Source of the DNA: CBDESM01 sp965205165
GTDB lineage: Bacteria; Chloroflexota; Dehalococcoidia; Bin125
Direction of reading: 5' to 3'
Assembly: GCA_965205165.1 (NCBI GenBank)
Contig: OZ242037.1
Coordinates: 1,364,001 to 1,428,000 of the forward strand
DNA length: 64,000 nt
How positions within the stretch are numbered: position 1 is the first letter of the stretch; each line of letters opens with the position of its first letter. The notes beneath the pieces were generated by a model, which saw only the letters and a program-made list of their open reading frames with translations, made no database searches and was not told the DNA's origin. Below are positions 46,201 through 52,849 of this stretch, piece after piece. The translations under genes were made by a program, and so were the position numbers.

Positions 46201-48388
46201 CCAGGCCTTCGTACTCAATGCGGAGCAGGCCGGCCTGCTCGAGGTTGGGCTGGTTCACCCGCCAGCCGCGGGCCAAGTCTTCGAGCGCGCGGTATTCGAG
46301 CAGGTCGATCATCGCCTGCCGGCCTTGCTCGTGGCCGGGGCCGGACGCGACCGGGTCCTTGAGGAAGTCGGCGGGGGCGGGATCGAGCGCTTCGAAGACG
46401 CGCTGGCCGAGCTCGCCGAAACCGAGCGGCCCGTGCTCGCGCACCGCCTGGGCCAGCGCCGAGCGCAGCAGCGCGACCTGCACGAAATCGTTCAGGTGCC
46501 CCGCTTGCAGGCTCGCGTCCTGCCGGTTGTCGGTGAAACTCAGCGCCTTGGCCTGCACCCCCGCGACATTCTGCTCTTCAATGCCCGCTACTGCCGCATT
46601 GACCGCGACCGTGGTCGCCGTCGAGCGCCCGGTCTGGCTCAGCGAGGCCAGACGGCGGTAGTCGCTGCCGATGCGGTCATAAGTATGCTGGCAGCGCAGG
46701 CAGAACATGAACGGCGCGGCCATGAACCAGCCCGCCGCACCGCCCTCGTCGCCCAAGATGTCGCCGGCAGTATTGACGTGATAACGCCGGGGGCGGAAGT
46801 CGGCGCGGTTCTTCTTGATCCGCGGCCCGCTCTTGAGCTGGTCGAACCAGCCGTCCGGCAGATCCTCGTCGCTGCCGGACCAGAGGCCGCCCTCCTCGAT
46901 CGCGTCGAGTGCGAAGAAGCCGTCCTTGGTCAATTCATCCTCATCGTCGTCCGAGCCGGTGCGGCCGCTGAGCGGCTCGCGCGGTTTGAGATGCTCCCCG
47001 TTCCGGCGGTCGCGGCGCTCGATCAGGTAGTAGTCCTGGCCGCACTCGCGGCAGAAGGCGAGCGGGAAGAGCACGCGCCCTTGCTCATCCTTATAGCCGC
47101 GCTCCATCCGGAATTCCCGCTCGCCGGCGGGCGAGAGCGTGCTGTAGATGCTGCCCCCGGAGGCCAGCCACTGGTGCAGCCGGAAGGCGAAGACCGGTTC
47201 CTCGCGGCTGCCCCGCATGGTCACGGCTTCGTTGCCGGCTCTGAGCACGGCGCGGAGGGTGCGCTCGCATTCGGCGCGATCGCAGCCCGATTCCTCGGCC
47301 AGCCGGTCGACGGCATCGCTTTCCGTGATCGGCGCACGCCGAATCAGGCCCTCCTCGCCCTGCTCGATACCGAACGTTTCCTCGGCCCAGGCCGCGAGCG
47401 GGTGATTCTGCACCGCATCCTCGGTCGACTCCGGCGGCGGCGCTTCCACGGCCGCCCGCAGCGCCGCGGCATCGGCGGGCATGGCGGATTCTTTGGTTAC
47501 GCGGGCGAGGGTTTCGCCGATGATTTGATCGGCCGGGATTGGCTGGCCGAAGAATTTCGTCGCCAGGCCGGCGATCTCCTCGCGTTGCTTCGTCGGCGTG
47601 CTCCCGCTCGACATCGTGGCGCTCGTGCCGATCATTTGGAATTCGCGCCGCCCCTGCTGCTGCAAGCGGCGCGTCAGCATCGCCACGTCCGCGCCTTGGC
47701 GGCCGCGGTAGAAATGCAGCTCGTCCATTACCAGGGTGCGCAGCGCTCGGGTCGCGGTTGACAGCATCCGGCGCTCGGTCGGGCGTTGCAGCATCAGCTC
47801 GGCCATTACGTAGTTGGTCAGCAGGATGTGCGGCGGATCGGCGTGGATCTGCTCGCGCTCGTCGTGCTTGGTTTCGCCGGTGTAGCGGGCGAAGCGGATC
47901 GGGCAGTCCGGGTAGTTCGCGGCGTACTCTTTGAGCGCGTTGAGCTGGCTGTTGATCAGGGCGTTCATCGGGTAGATCAGCAGTGCGCGCACGTTGTGGT
48001 CGGACGGATCCTCGCGGAAGATCCGCTCGACGATCGGGATCAGGTAGGTCAGCGACTTGCCCGATCCCGTGCCCGTGGTGACCACGTAGGACTTCTGCGC
48101 GAGGCCCAGATCGATCGCCTCGCGCTGGTGCCGGTAGAGCGTCAGGTCGGGGCCGAAGAAGCGCGCCGTTTCGGGTGAGATATGGCTTTGCGCCAGATTG
48201 TCCAAGGTCTCCGCCATCTGGTAGGCCGGGTTGAGCTGCAGCACCGGGTCGGGCCAGAGTTCGCCCTTGCGGAGCTGGGCCGCGACGTAGGCATTGAGTC
48301 GATCATCGCCGATCTTGATGAAGCTATCGACGTACTGCGAGTAGTCCTCGACCACGCGGTCGCGCAGGCGGAAGATGTCCAACGGCAT
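43292..48388 (-). CDS. YprA/MrfA-type helicase with DUF1998 region and C-terminal nuclease-like domain
   Basis: Giant SF2 helicase (1,698 aa), third gene of the DISARM-like operon. A Q-like RHQREAI precedes Walker A TTGTGSGKS (104-112); motif II is DELH (222-225), motif III TSATMS, and motif VI YAQRSGRAGRNG (about 1,000). Cysteine pairs occur at FCREC, FCLRC, and CNAC/CGHC (about 1,285-1,305). The DUF1998 signature is CSAGCYECLLSYANQ (about 1,537-1,551). The last ~120 residues (FERKVLDHLHAHGH, QVDFFY, CVFVDGPAHDD) look like a Vsr/DUF559-type nuclease fold. Its start is 10 bases after the methylase stop, with AAGGAG. In DISARM the helicase (DrmA) and DUF1998 (DrmB) are separate, so this appears to be a fusion. 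Confidence 0.87.
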   Translation of the reverse strand: MPLDIFRLRDRVVEDYSQYVDSFIKIGDDRLNAYVAAQLRKGELWPDPVLQLNPAYQMAETLDNLAQSHISPETARFFGPDLTLYRHQREAIDLGLAQKSYVVTTGTGSGKSLTYLIPIVERIFREDPSDHNVRALLIYPMNALINSQLNALKEYAANYPDCPIRFARYTGETKHDEREQIHADPPHILLTNYVMAELMLQRPTERRMLSTATRALRTLVMDELHFYRGRQGADVAMLTRRLQQQGRREFQMIGTSATMSSGSTPTKQREEIAGLATKFFGQPIPADQIIGETLARVTKESAMPADAAALRAAVEAPPPESTEDAVQNHPLAAWAEETFGIEQGEEGLIRRAPITESDAVDRLAEESGCDRAECERTLRAVLRAGNEAVTMRGSREEPVFAFRLHQWLASGGSIYSTLSPAGEREFRMERGYKDEQGRVLFPLAFCRECGQDYYLIERRDRRNGEHLKPREPLSGRTGSDDDEDELTKDGFFALDAIEEGGLWSGSDEDLPDGWFDQLKSGPRIKKNRADFRPRRYHVNTAGDILGDEGGAAGWFMAAPFMFCLRCQHTYDRIGSDYRRLASLSQTGRSTATTVAVNAAVAGIEEQNVAGVQAKALSFTDNRQDASLQAGHLNDFVQVALLRSALAQAVREHGPLGFGELGQRVFEALDPAPADFLKDPVASGPGHEQGRQAMIDLLEYRALEDLARGWRVNQPNLEQAGLLRIEYEGLDELSADDSRWAEIPLMREAEAETREKILHAILDRLRIELVIDAPPLERESLRRLTRNAAQWLREPWALDETDANYLRRQQIALLPGEEPRRFERSPIKLTARSAITRFLRSRAVWGRDVDLSGEGAEQLAEDIIEQLVGQVLSAEREGGRIRGVRVNAGAMRWAAGDGTPVPDDPVRQRALPAADAERKEANAFFQQLYDKPPGQLRRMLADAHTGQIATEARQERERRFREGALPALFCSPTMELGVDIADLNAVHLRNVPPTPANYAQRSGRAGRNGNPALILAFAAQGNAHDQYFFKRRNEMIAGSVEPARIDLQNEELVRAHLHAIWIGEVGVNLEGSIRTVLDLGDPEYPLQESVVAQVGGSAGRRAVERARESAQRVVDGCAEIQEARWHREGWVADVLNNAGHRFDRAFDDWRQLYREALAARDEARREMDDPYGSNDQIRQARLREERVGREIRLLLNDASGFDESDYYPYRYLATAGFLPGYNFPRLPVRVSVAVRDGVQHITRPRFLGLTEFGPGNLIYHEGRRHRVDAAVVPAEGFKWKTATFCNACGHARDGDDEGERELCGHCGARLDGASESREIRLLPQPTMRARPVDRISSDEEERTRNGYKTSIHFDQIVERDERTATVDGESLLDLEYAPAARLWQINHKWKSAEPDGFEVVESTGEWIPQTASVRKHDGKKRISGIKPFVRDTRNLLFLRPRAGEDSDTFLVTLQHALQRAIEIKYQLEEQEIAADRIGEGEYRRLLFWEASEGGSGVWEQLIDPDRPGEIAEVARQALELMHYDPETGEDNRGDAEIKCSAGCYECLLSYANQLDHAEIDRRKIREYLLKLANSTVEASAESDRDVRYRYLAERLDSSFERKVLDHLHAHGHRLPDSAQARPAEGVAVQVDFFYKREGRNGACVFVDGPAHDDPGVREADLRKSEELDDRGFNVIRITRARPLGEQIAEHADVFGEPAG

Positions 48389-48398
48389 TGACCGCTCC

Positions 48399-49094
48399 TT
48401 ATTCTCGATTGACGGCGCGAATGTCTGCGGGGATGCCGCTCAGGTCGGGCGGCTCGCCCCGCGCCAGCTGGTCATAGGCGTGCAGCACGTAGCGCTTGGT
48501 GCGGTACTCGCCGAACTCCTTCTCCTCGCTGCGCTGGAGCGCGGGGAAGGAGACGCTCGGCTCCTCCGGCTCCAGAATCCATTCGATCTCGTCCCGCTCC
48601 AATCCGTACATATGCGCGTAGATCGCATCCAACTCCGACTTCAGCTTGTGCCGCCGCTCCTCATCCCAGACGAACGGCTCGCCCTCGTACCCCAGATCCT
48701 CCGCGAACCCCTGCAAATCCCAAGCCGTGTAGGTCAGCTCCAGCACCCGCGGCACGACCAGCTCCACCCAAGCCGCCCCCGCCGCCGATTCCTCGATGTA
48801 CGCCTCCGGCGGCAAAATCGGCAGCTGCTTCACGATGAAGTAGCTCATGTTGACGCCTCCCAGCGAGAGACGAGTTGCCCAATCCAGAGCGAGCGAGTTC
48901 AGGTTGGCCATCACGAGCGCCGCAGCGACACTCTTAGCGCTCTCGTAATCGATCACTACTCCATTATCAGCAGCACCGCCTGTCGGAAGAGCTGACGAGA
49001 TCGATGTTCGCTCATCTGTAGATCGCGAGAAACGACGGAACAAATGACTGAATTCCGGCTTATCCAAGTGCATCGCGGGCACCTTGTTGTTCAT
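48399..49094 (-). pseudogene. C-terminal part of the Eco57I-type methylase, out of frame with the N-terminal part
   Basis: A 231-codon segment that carries the normal end of the adenine methylase: VMANLNSLALDWATRLSLGG, VNMSYFIVKQLPILPPEAY, and the DLQGFAEDLGY tail. Its frame is open without a stop for at least 240 bases upstream of the ATG at 49094 (through YRRWFLVFRDITNPTNQRTS) and through the 31-bp repeats. It is one frame away from the main methylase frame. A single repeat gained, or two lost, would join the two parts. It could also be translated separately from the ATG at 49094. I treat the gene as one disrupted or phase-variable unit. Confidence 0.85.
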
Positions 49095-49105
49095 CGCAAC
49101 TGCCC

Positions 49106-52100
49106 CTATACAGCCCGCGATTGATGTTCGCTGATTGGTCGGGTTGGTGATGTCTCGGAAGACAAGGAACCAACGACGATAAACGCTCCCGAGTTGCTCA
49201 ATGCCGGCGACGGGATCAGCGTTGTGGTCATGGTTCGCTGATCCGTTGGCCTGGCGATGTTCCGGATAGCGATTCGCGGGCTCGCTCCGCGAGCCGCGTG
49301 ACCTGCGCGAGCGCCGTAGGCGCGAGCGCGGGTCTGTCGGCTGCGCCGACTCGGATGCGCGGGTCTGTCGGCTGCGCCGACTCGGATGCGCGGGTCTGTC
49401 GGCTGCGCCGACTCGGATGCGCGGGTCTGTCGGCTGCGCCGACTCGGATGCGCGGGTCTGTCGGCTGCGCCGACTCGGATGCGCGGGTCTGTCGGCTGCG
49501 CCGACTCCACATCTTTATCCAAGTTATCCACAGCGGTTCGGGCTAAGACCTCGCTCTCATGTACCCAATAGCGCGGGATAACAGCAAGATCAAAGTCGCT
49601 CTTTTCAACTGGGCTGATTTCGCGTGCGTTGCCCTTCACGATCTGCGAGCGCGGGAGGTCTGCAAAGGTGGCAAAGCGGTGATCGAATTGGTGGAAGAGC
49701 TTAGCTTCATAAAGCGGAAGGTAGAGGTCGTCATCCAAGGCGAAGTGGTTGCCTTCAAGGGTGCAGCCCACACCCTCCAGCTGCTCCTGCGTGTAGAAGA
49801 GGTGCGAGTCATTGGACATGTCAAACATGCGCTGGAACGAAATGCCCCAAGGATTGTGGTCGTCGGCACCCTCTCCGTCGCGCCAGAGAATGCCAGCCTT
49901 GCGGTACATCTTGCGGGCGATCTCCATATCCCGGCGGCTGCGGAAGATCGGGCAGGTCCGCGTGTTCGGGTTGAACAGGGCGAAGTCATCGCGGGTGAGC
50001 GGGATGCGGCGACGCTCGTTGCCGGGTTCGCGCAACTGCTCCGTGCGGTGCAGGAAGAAGGCGAACTCCGACTCGGCCGCCGGGCGCTCTGCGCCGGTCA
50101 TCGTCAGCAGGACGAACTTGTAGGAGCGGTGAACGGCGGGGAACACGCCCTCGCGGTTCTCGAAGTCGAACATGCTCACGATCGAGTGCGAATTGACCAA
50201 GTCGGCGAAGAAGGCCTGCGTAGTGGCGTCGAACGCGATGCCGGAGGGGCAGATCATCCCGACCCGCCCGGTCGCGCTGATCAGTTCCCGATCGAGTTCG
50301 GCGAATGCGGCGTAGTTGTTGACGTCGCCGCGGCCGGCGAGGGGAAAGCGGCCGCTCTGGCGCACGAAGAGGCTGGACGATTCGGCGTTCCGGCGTGTGC
50401 GCTCGAAGTCGTCCGCAAGCCGCGTCGGGAGCGCATCGATCAGCCGCTGCCGGGCCGCCTTGTTCGGAGCATCCGCGACATCCCGCGCCTGCGGCTCCGG
50501 CCGCGCCCCGAAGAACTCCTTCTCCTGGAGCTTGATCCGCTCCCAAGGCGAGTTGCCGAGCACGACGTCGAAGCCGCCGTTCTCCACGATGTCGGGGAAT
50601 TCGACTGGCCAGTGGAAGTAAGGATGCTCCCTGCCGGCCGCCTCCGCTTCCCTGAACAGGATGGGGTGCAGGGATCTGTCGGCAAGGGCGGTGCGGAGAT
50701 GGTTATGGGCGGGCACGCGGTCGAGGCCGTCTGCTGCGGGGGCCTGCAACGGCGCGAAGAAGGCGTAGGTCCAGGTGTCGCAGGCGACGCGGAGGTCGTG
50801 GAGGAGCGTGCCCTCTTCGCGCATCTGCGCGTAGGTCGATTCGATGGCTTTGACTTCGGTGGTGGTGCCCTGCCTCCGCGAGCCGAGCCGGGCGAACGCG
50901 GCGGCGGCCTCCTCCCAGCGGGCCTGATCCCAATCGTCGCCGAGCGAGAGCTGGCCCTTGCGCTCTTCGCGGTTGCGCTTCTTGTAGGAGTTGGCGGCGG
51001 GCTTTTGGTCGCCGGCGACGGGGTTGTAGGCGCCGTCGGGGATGCCTTCATCGAGCACGGCGAGGTCGAGGACGCCGACTAGGGAGTCGCCGTGCTTGAC
51101 GTGGTGGTCGAGGAAGGAGAGGGGGAAGCCGGCGGCGTGGGCTTCGATCCAGAGGGCGACTTTGCAGAGGTCGACGGCGAGCGGGTTCTTGTCGACGGCG
51201 TAGATGCACTGCTGGACGACGTCGCGCAGGGCCTCGCGGCGTTCGCGCTCGTCGGGCTCTGCGCCGGCGGCGCGGATGCGGGCGAGTTCGGCGGCGATCC
51301 GGCGGGCGGCGGCGAGCAGGAAGTGGCCGGAGCCGGCGGCGGGATCGCAGACGCGGAGGTCGAGCAGCGCCCGCTCCTTTTCCGCGGGCGTTGGGGCGGC
51401 GTCGAGCCGCTCTTGCATGACGGGGACGAGGGCGGAATCGACCAGTTCGCGGACGAGTTCGGGCGGGGTGTAGTAGGAGCCGGTCTGCTTGCGCTCGCTG
51501 CCGGCGGCGAGGTGGAAGCCGCGGCGGTCGGCGGAGATGCGGGGTGCGTAGTCGAGCAGGGATTCGTAGACGGAGCCGAGCTCTTCGACGTCGAGGTGGG
51601 CGTAGTTGACGCGGCGCAGGCGGCCGTCTTCGGCGCGGTAGTTGGAGAGGCATCCGACGGCTTCGAGCAGGGCGTCGTTGGGGCATTCGGCCAGTTCGAT
51701 GCTGCGGCAGGCGGATTCGCCGAAGAGTTCGCCGTTGAGCGGGGAGAGGCCGACTTCGGCGGCGGCGTCCTCGTCGCGGCAGACGCGGAAGGTCTGGCGC
51801 AGGCCGATCCAGAGGTCGGCGTAGTCGTCGGCCTCGCGCTGGCGGTCGGCGCGCTGGCGCAGCCTGCCGATTCCGTAGTGCCTGGCGAAGATTTCGTACT
51901 TGTCCGGCTCGCCGCCGCCGGCGAGCAGCTTGCGCTCCTCGGTCACCATGAGGAAGAGCAGGCGGTAGACGAAGTTGAGCAGTTCGCGGTAGAAGCCGGC
52001 CGCGTCGAGGGCGTTGCGTTCGAGCGCTTCGCGGAGCGCGTCGTTGCCCTCGCGCGCGAGCAGGGCCCGGCCGAGCGTTTCGAGCGCTCGCTTGACGCCG

Positions 52101-52807
52101 TCGCGCAGCTTGTCGCGGACGCGCCCGCCCTCTTCGACGCCCTGCTGGTAGAGGCGTTCGAGCGGGCAATCGTGGGCGGGCGCTTCGGGCCAGGGGAAGC
52201 GGGTGCGGTGGAGCAGGCGGTAGAGCAGGGCGAAGTCGGCGTAGGCGTTTTCCTCGATCATGGCCTTGAGGTCGAATTGCAGCCAAGCGCGGCGGGAGCG
52301 CCCGGCGGAATCGCGCAGGATGCGCACCTGTGGCCCGTTGGCGAGGACGCCCCAAACGGCCTCGGAGCGGTCGAGCAGGTCCTGGAGCAGCGCGTTGGGG
52401 CTGCGGCTGGAGCGCTCGGCGCGGCGGTCGAGGTCGGCGTCGGCGCGGACGATGTGGACGGGCGCAGCGTCCTCGGCGTCGTGGGTGCGGCGGTGGACGT
52501 CGAAGGAGGCGCCGCCGGCCTCGATGTTGGCGCGCTGGAAGTGGAGCGTCCTGAAGCCGAGCCGTTCGAGCAGCGGCTCGACGAACGCCTCGCGGGCCAC
52601 GTCATCGGGATCCGCGCGCCGCCGCCAGGCGTCCCAGAAGGAGCGGACGTCGGAGAACGCGGCCTGCGTTTCGTCGGCGAGCCGGGCGGAGGGGGACAGC
52701 TGGAAGTCCCGCGGGCGCTGGCCGTGGACCGCGTCGTCCTGCGCGACTCGCTGGAGCAGATCGGGCGGGAAGAGGCCGCCTTCGACGGTGATCGATTCCA
52801 GCGGCAT
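49106..52807 (-). CDS. Large Eco57I/PglX-like DNA adenine methylase, N-terminal and catalytic part (truncated state)
   Basis: Probable DNA modification enzyme of the operon. As sequenced it runs 1,233 codons and stops at 49106. Residues 1-450 are an N-terminal domain with SFWDAWRRRADPDD, LLERLGFRTLHFQ and ALYRLLHRT. The methylase core has SYYTPPELVRELV, motif I VCDPAAGSGHFLL (486-498) and motif IV GNSPWERIK (N752-S-P-W; the family norm is NPPY/W). The target-recognition part includes AVIPRYWVHESEVLAR. From about residue 1,096 the frame enters six 31-bp repeats and a family-unlike tail. The real C-terminus is in another frame (48399-49094). The gene follows the SNF2 gene by 38 bases. Confidence 0.85.
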   Translation of the reverse strand: MPLESITVEGGLFPPDLLQRVAQDDAVHGQRPRDFQLSPSARLADETQAAFSDVRSFWDAWRRRADPDDVAREAFVEPLLERLGFRTLHFQRANIEAGGASFDVHRRTHDAEDAAPVHIVRADADLDRRAERSSRSPNALLQDLLDRSEAVWGVLANGPQVRILRDSAGRSRRAWLQFDLKAMIEENAYADFALLYRLLHRTRFPWPEAPAHDCPLERLYQQGVEEGGRVRDKLRDGVKRALETLGRALLAREGNDALREALERNALDAAGFYRELLNFVYRLLFLMVTEERKLLAGGGEPDKYEIFARHYGIGRLRQRADRQREADDYADLWIGLRQTFRVCRDEDAAAEVGLSPLNGELFGESACRSIELAECPNDALLEAVGCLSNYRAEDGRLRRVNYAHLDVEELGSVYESLLDYAPRISADRRGFHLAAGSERKQTGSYYTPPELVRELVDSALVPVMQERLDAAPTPAEKERALLDLRVCDPAAGSGHFLLAAARRIAAELARIRAAGAEPDERERREALRDVVQQCIYAVDKNPLAVDLCKVALWIEAHAAGFPLSFLDHHVKHGDSLVGVLDLAVLDEGIPDGAYNPVAGDQKPAANSYKKRNREERKGQLSLGDDWDQARWEEAAAAFARLGSRRQGTTTEVKAIESTYAQMREEGTLLHDLRVACDTWTYAFFAPLQAPAADGLDRVPAHNHLRTALADRSLHPILFREAEAAGREHPYFHWPVEFPDIVENGGFDVVLGNSPWERIKLQEKEFFGARPEPQARDVADAPNKAARQRLIDALPTRLADDFERTRRNAESSSLFVRQSGRFPLAGRGDVNNYAAFAELDRELISATGRVGMICPSGIAFDATTQAFFADLVNSHSIVSMFDFENREGVFPAVHRSYKFVLLTMTGAERPAAESEFAFFLHRTEQLREPGNERRRIPLTRDDFALFNPNTRTCPIFRSRRDMEIARKMYRKAGILWRDGEGADDHNPWGISFQRMFDMSNDSHLFYTQEQLEGVGCTLEGNHFALDDDLYLPLYEAKLFHQFDHRFATFADLPRSQIVKGNAREISPVEKSDFDLAVIPRYWVHESEVLARTAVDNLDKDVESAQPTDPRIRVGAADRPAHPSRRSRQTRASESAQPTDPRIRVGAADRPAHPSRRSRQTRARAYGARAGHAARGASPRIAIRNIARPTDQRTMTTTLIPSPALSNSGAFIVVGSLSSETSPTRPISEHQSRAV
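49279..49330. repeat. Two small GC hairpins flanking the 31-bp repeat array
   Basis: GGCTCG / CGAGCC (49279-49295) and GCGCC gta GGCGC (49311-49323) are adjacent inverted repeats that lead directly into the 31-bp repeats. With the hairpin inside each repeat unit they form a run of palindromes unlike coding sequence. Confidence 0.6.
49330..49507. repeat. Six copies of a 31-bp direct repeat inside the methylase gene
   Basis: The unit begins gggtctgtcggctgcgccga and continues ctcggatgcgc. Copies start at 49330, 49361, 49392, 49423, 49454 and 49485; five are complete and identical, the sixth is cut after 23 bases. Each carries the inverted repeat GTCGG ctgcg CCGAC. Since 31 leaves remainder one on division by three, three copies cycle through all frames, and none contains a stop on the coding strand. 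The array therefore tolerates copy changes and shifts the downstream frame each time. Confidence 0.95.
49515..49532 (+). other. Two adjacent DnaA-box-like 9-mers
   Basis: TTATCCAAG (49515-49523) is followed directly by the consensus DnaA box TTATCCACA (49524-49532). They lie 8 bases beyond the 31-bp repeats, inside the methylase reading frame. One perfect match in 64 kb could be chance, so this is recorded as an observation only. Confidence 0.3.
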
Positions 52808-52828
52808 GCGCGAAATCCCCCGTGCAGG

Positions 52829-52849
52829 CTAGCCGCCGGGGGCGGCTAG
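52829..52849 (-). other. Intercistronic hairpin at the SNF2-methylase junction
   Basis: A 9-bp perfect stem ctagccgcc / ggcggctag with a GGG loop overlaps the stop codon of the SNF2 gene and lies 22 bases before the methylase ATG. It could pause RNA polymerase or ribosomes and tune the ratio of the two products. No T-run follows, so full termination is unlikely. Confidence 0.5.

Noticed and set aside
45218..47761. 847-codon plus-strand open frame across the giant helicase
   Set aside because: Antisense to clear helicase motifs; composition is that of a shadow frame.
49330..49507. 31-bp repeats as a CRISPR array
   Set aside because: The copies are contiguous with no spacers, lie inside a coding frame, and no cas genes are nearby.
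49228..49512. Small minus-strand gene of 94 codons over the repeats
   Set aside because: It is the third reading frame of the 31-bp array and has no independent start signal.
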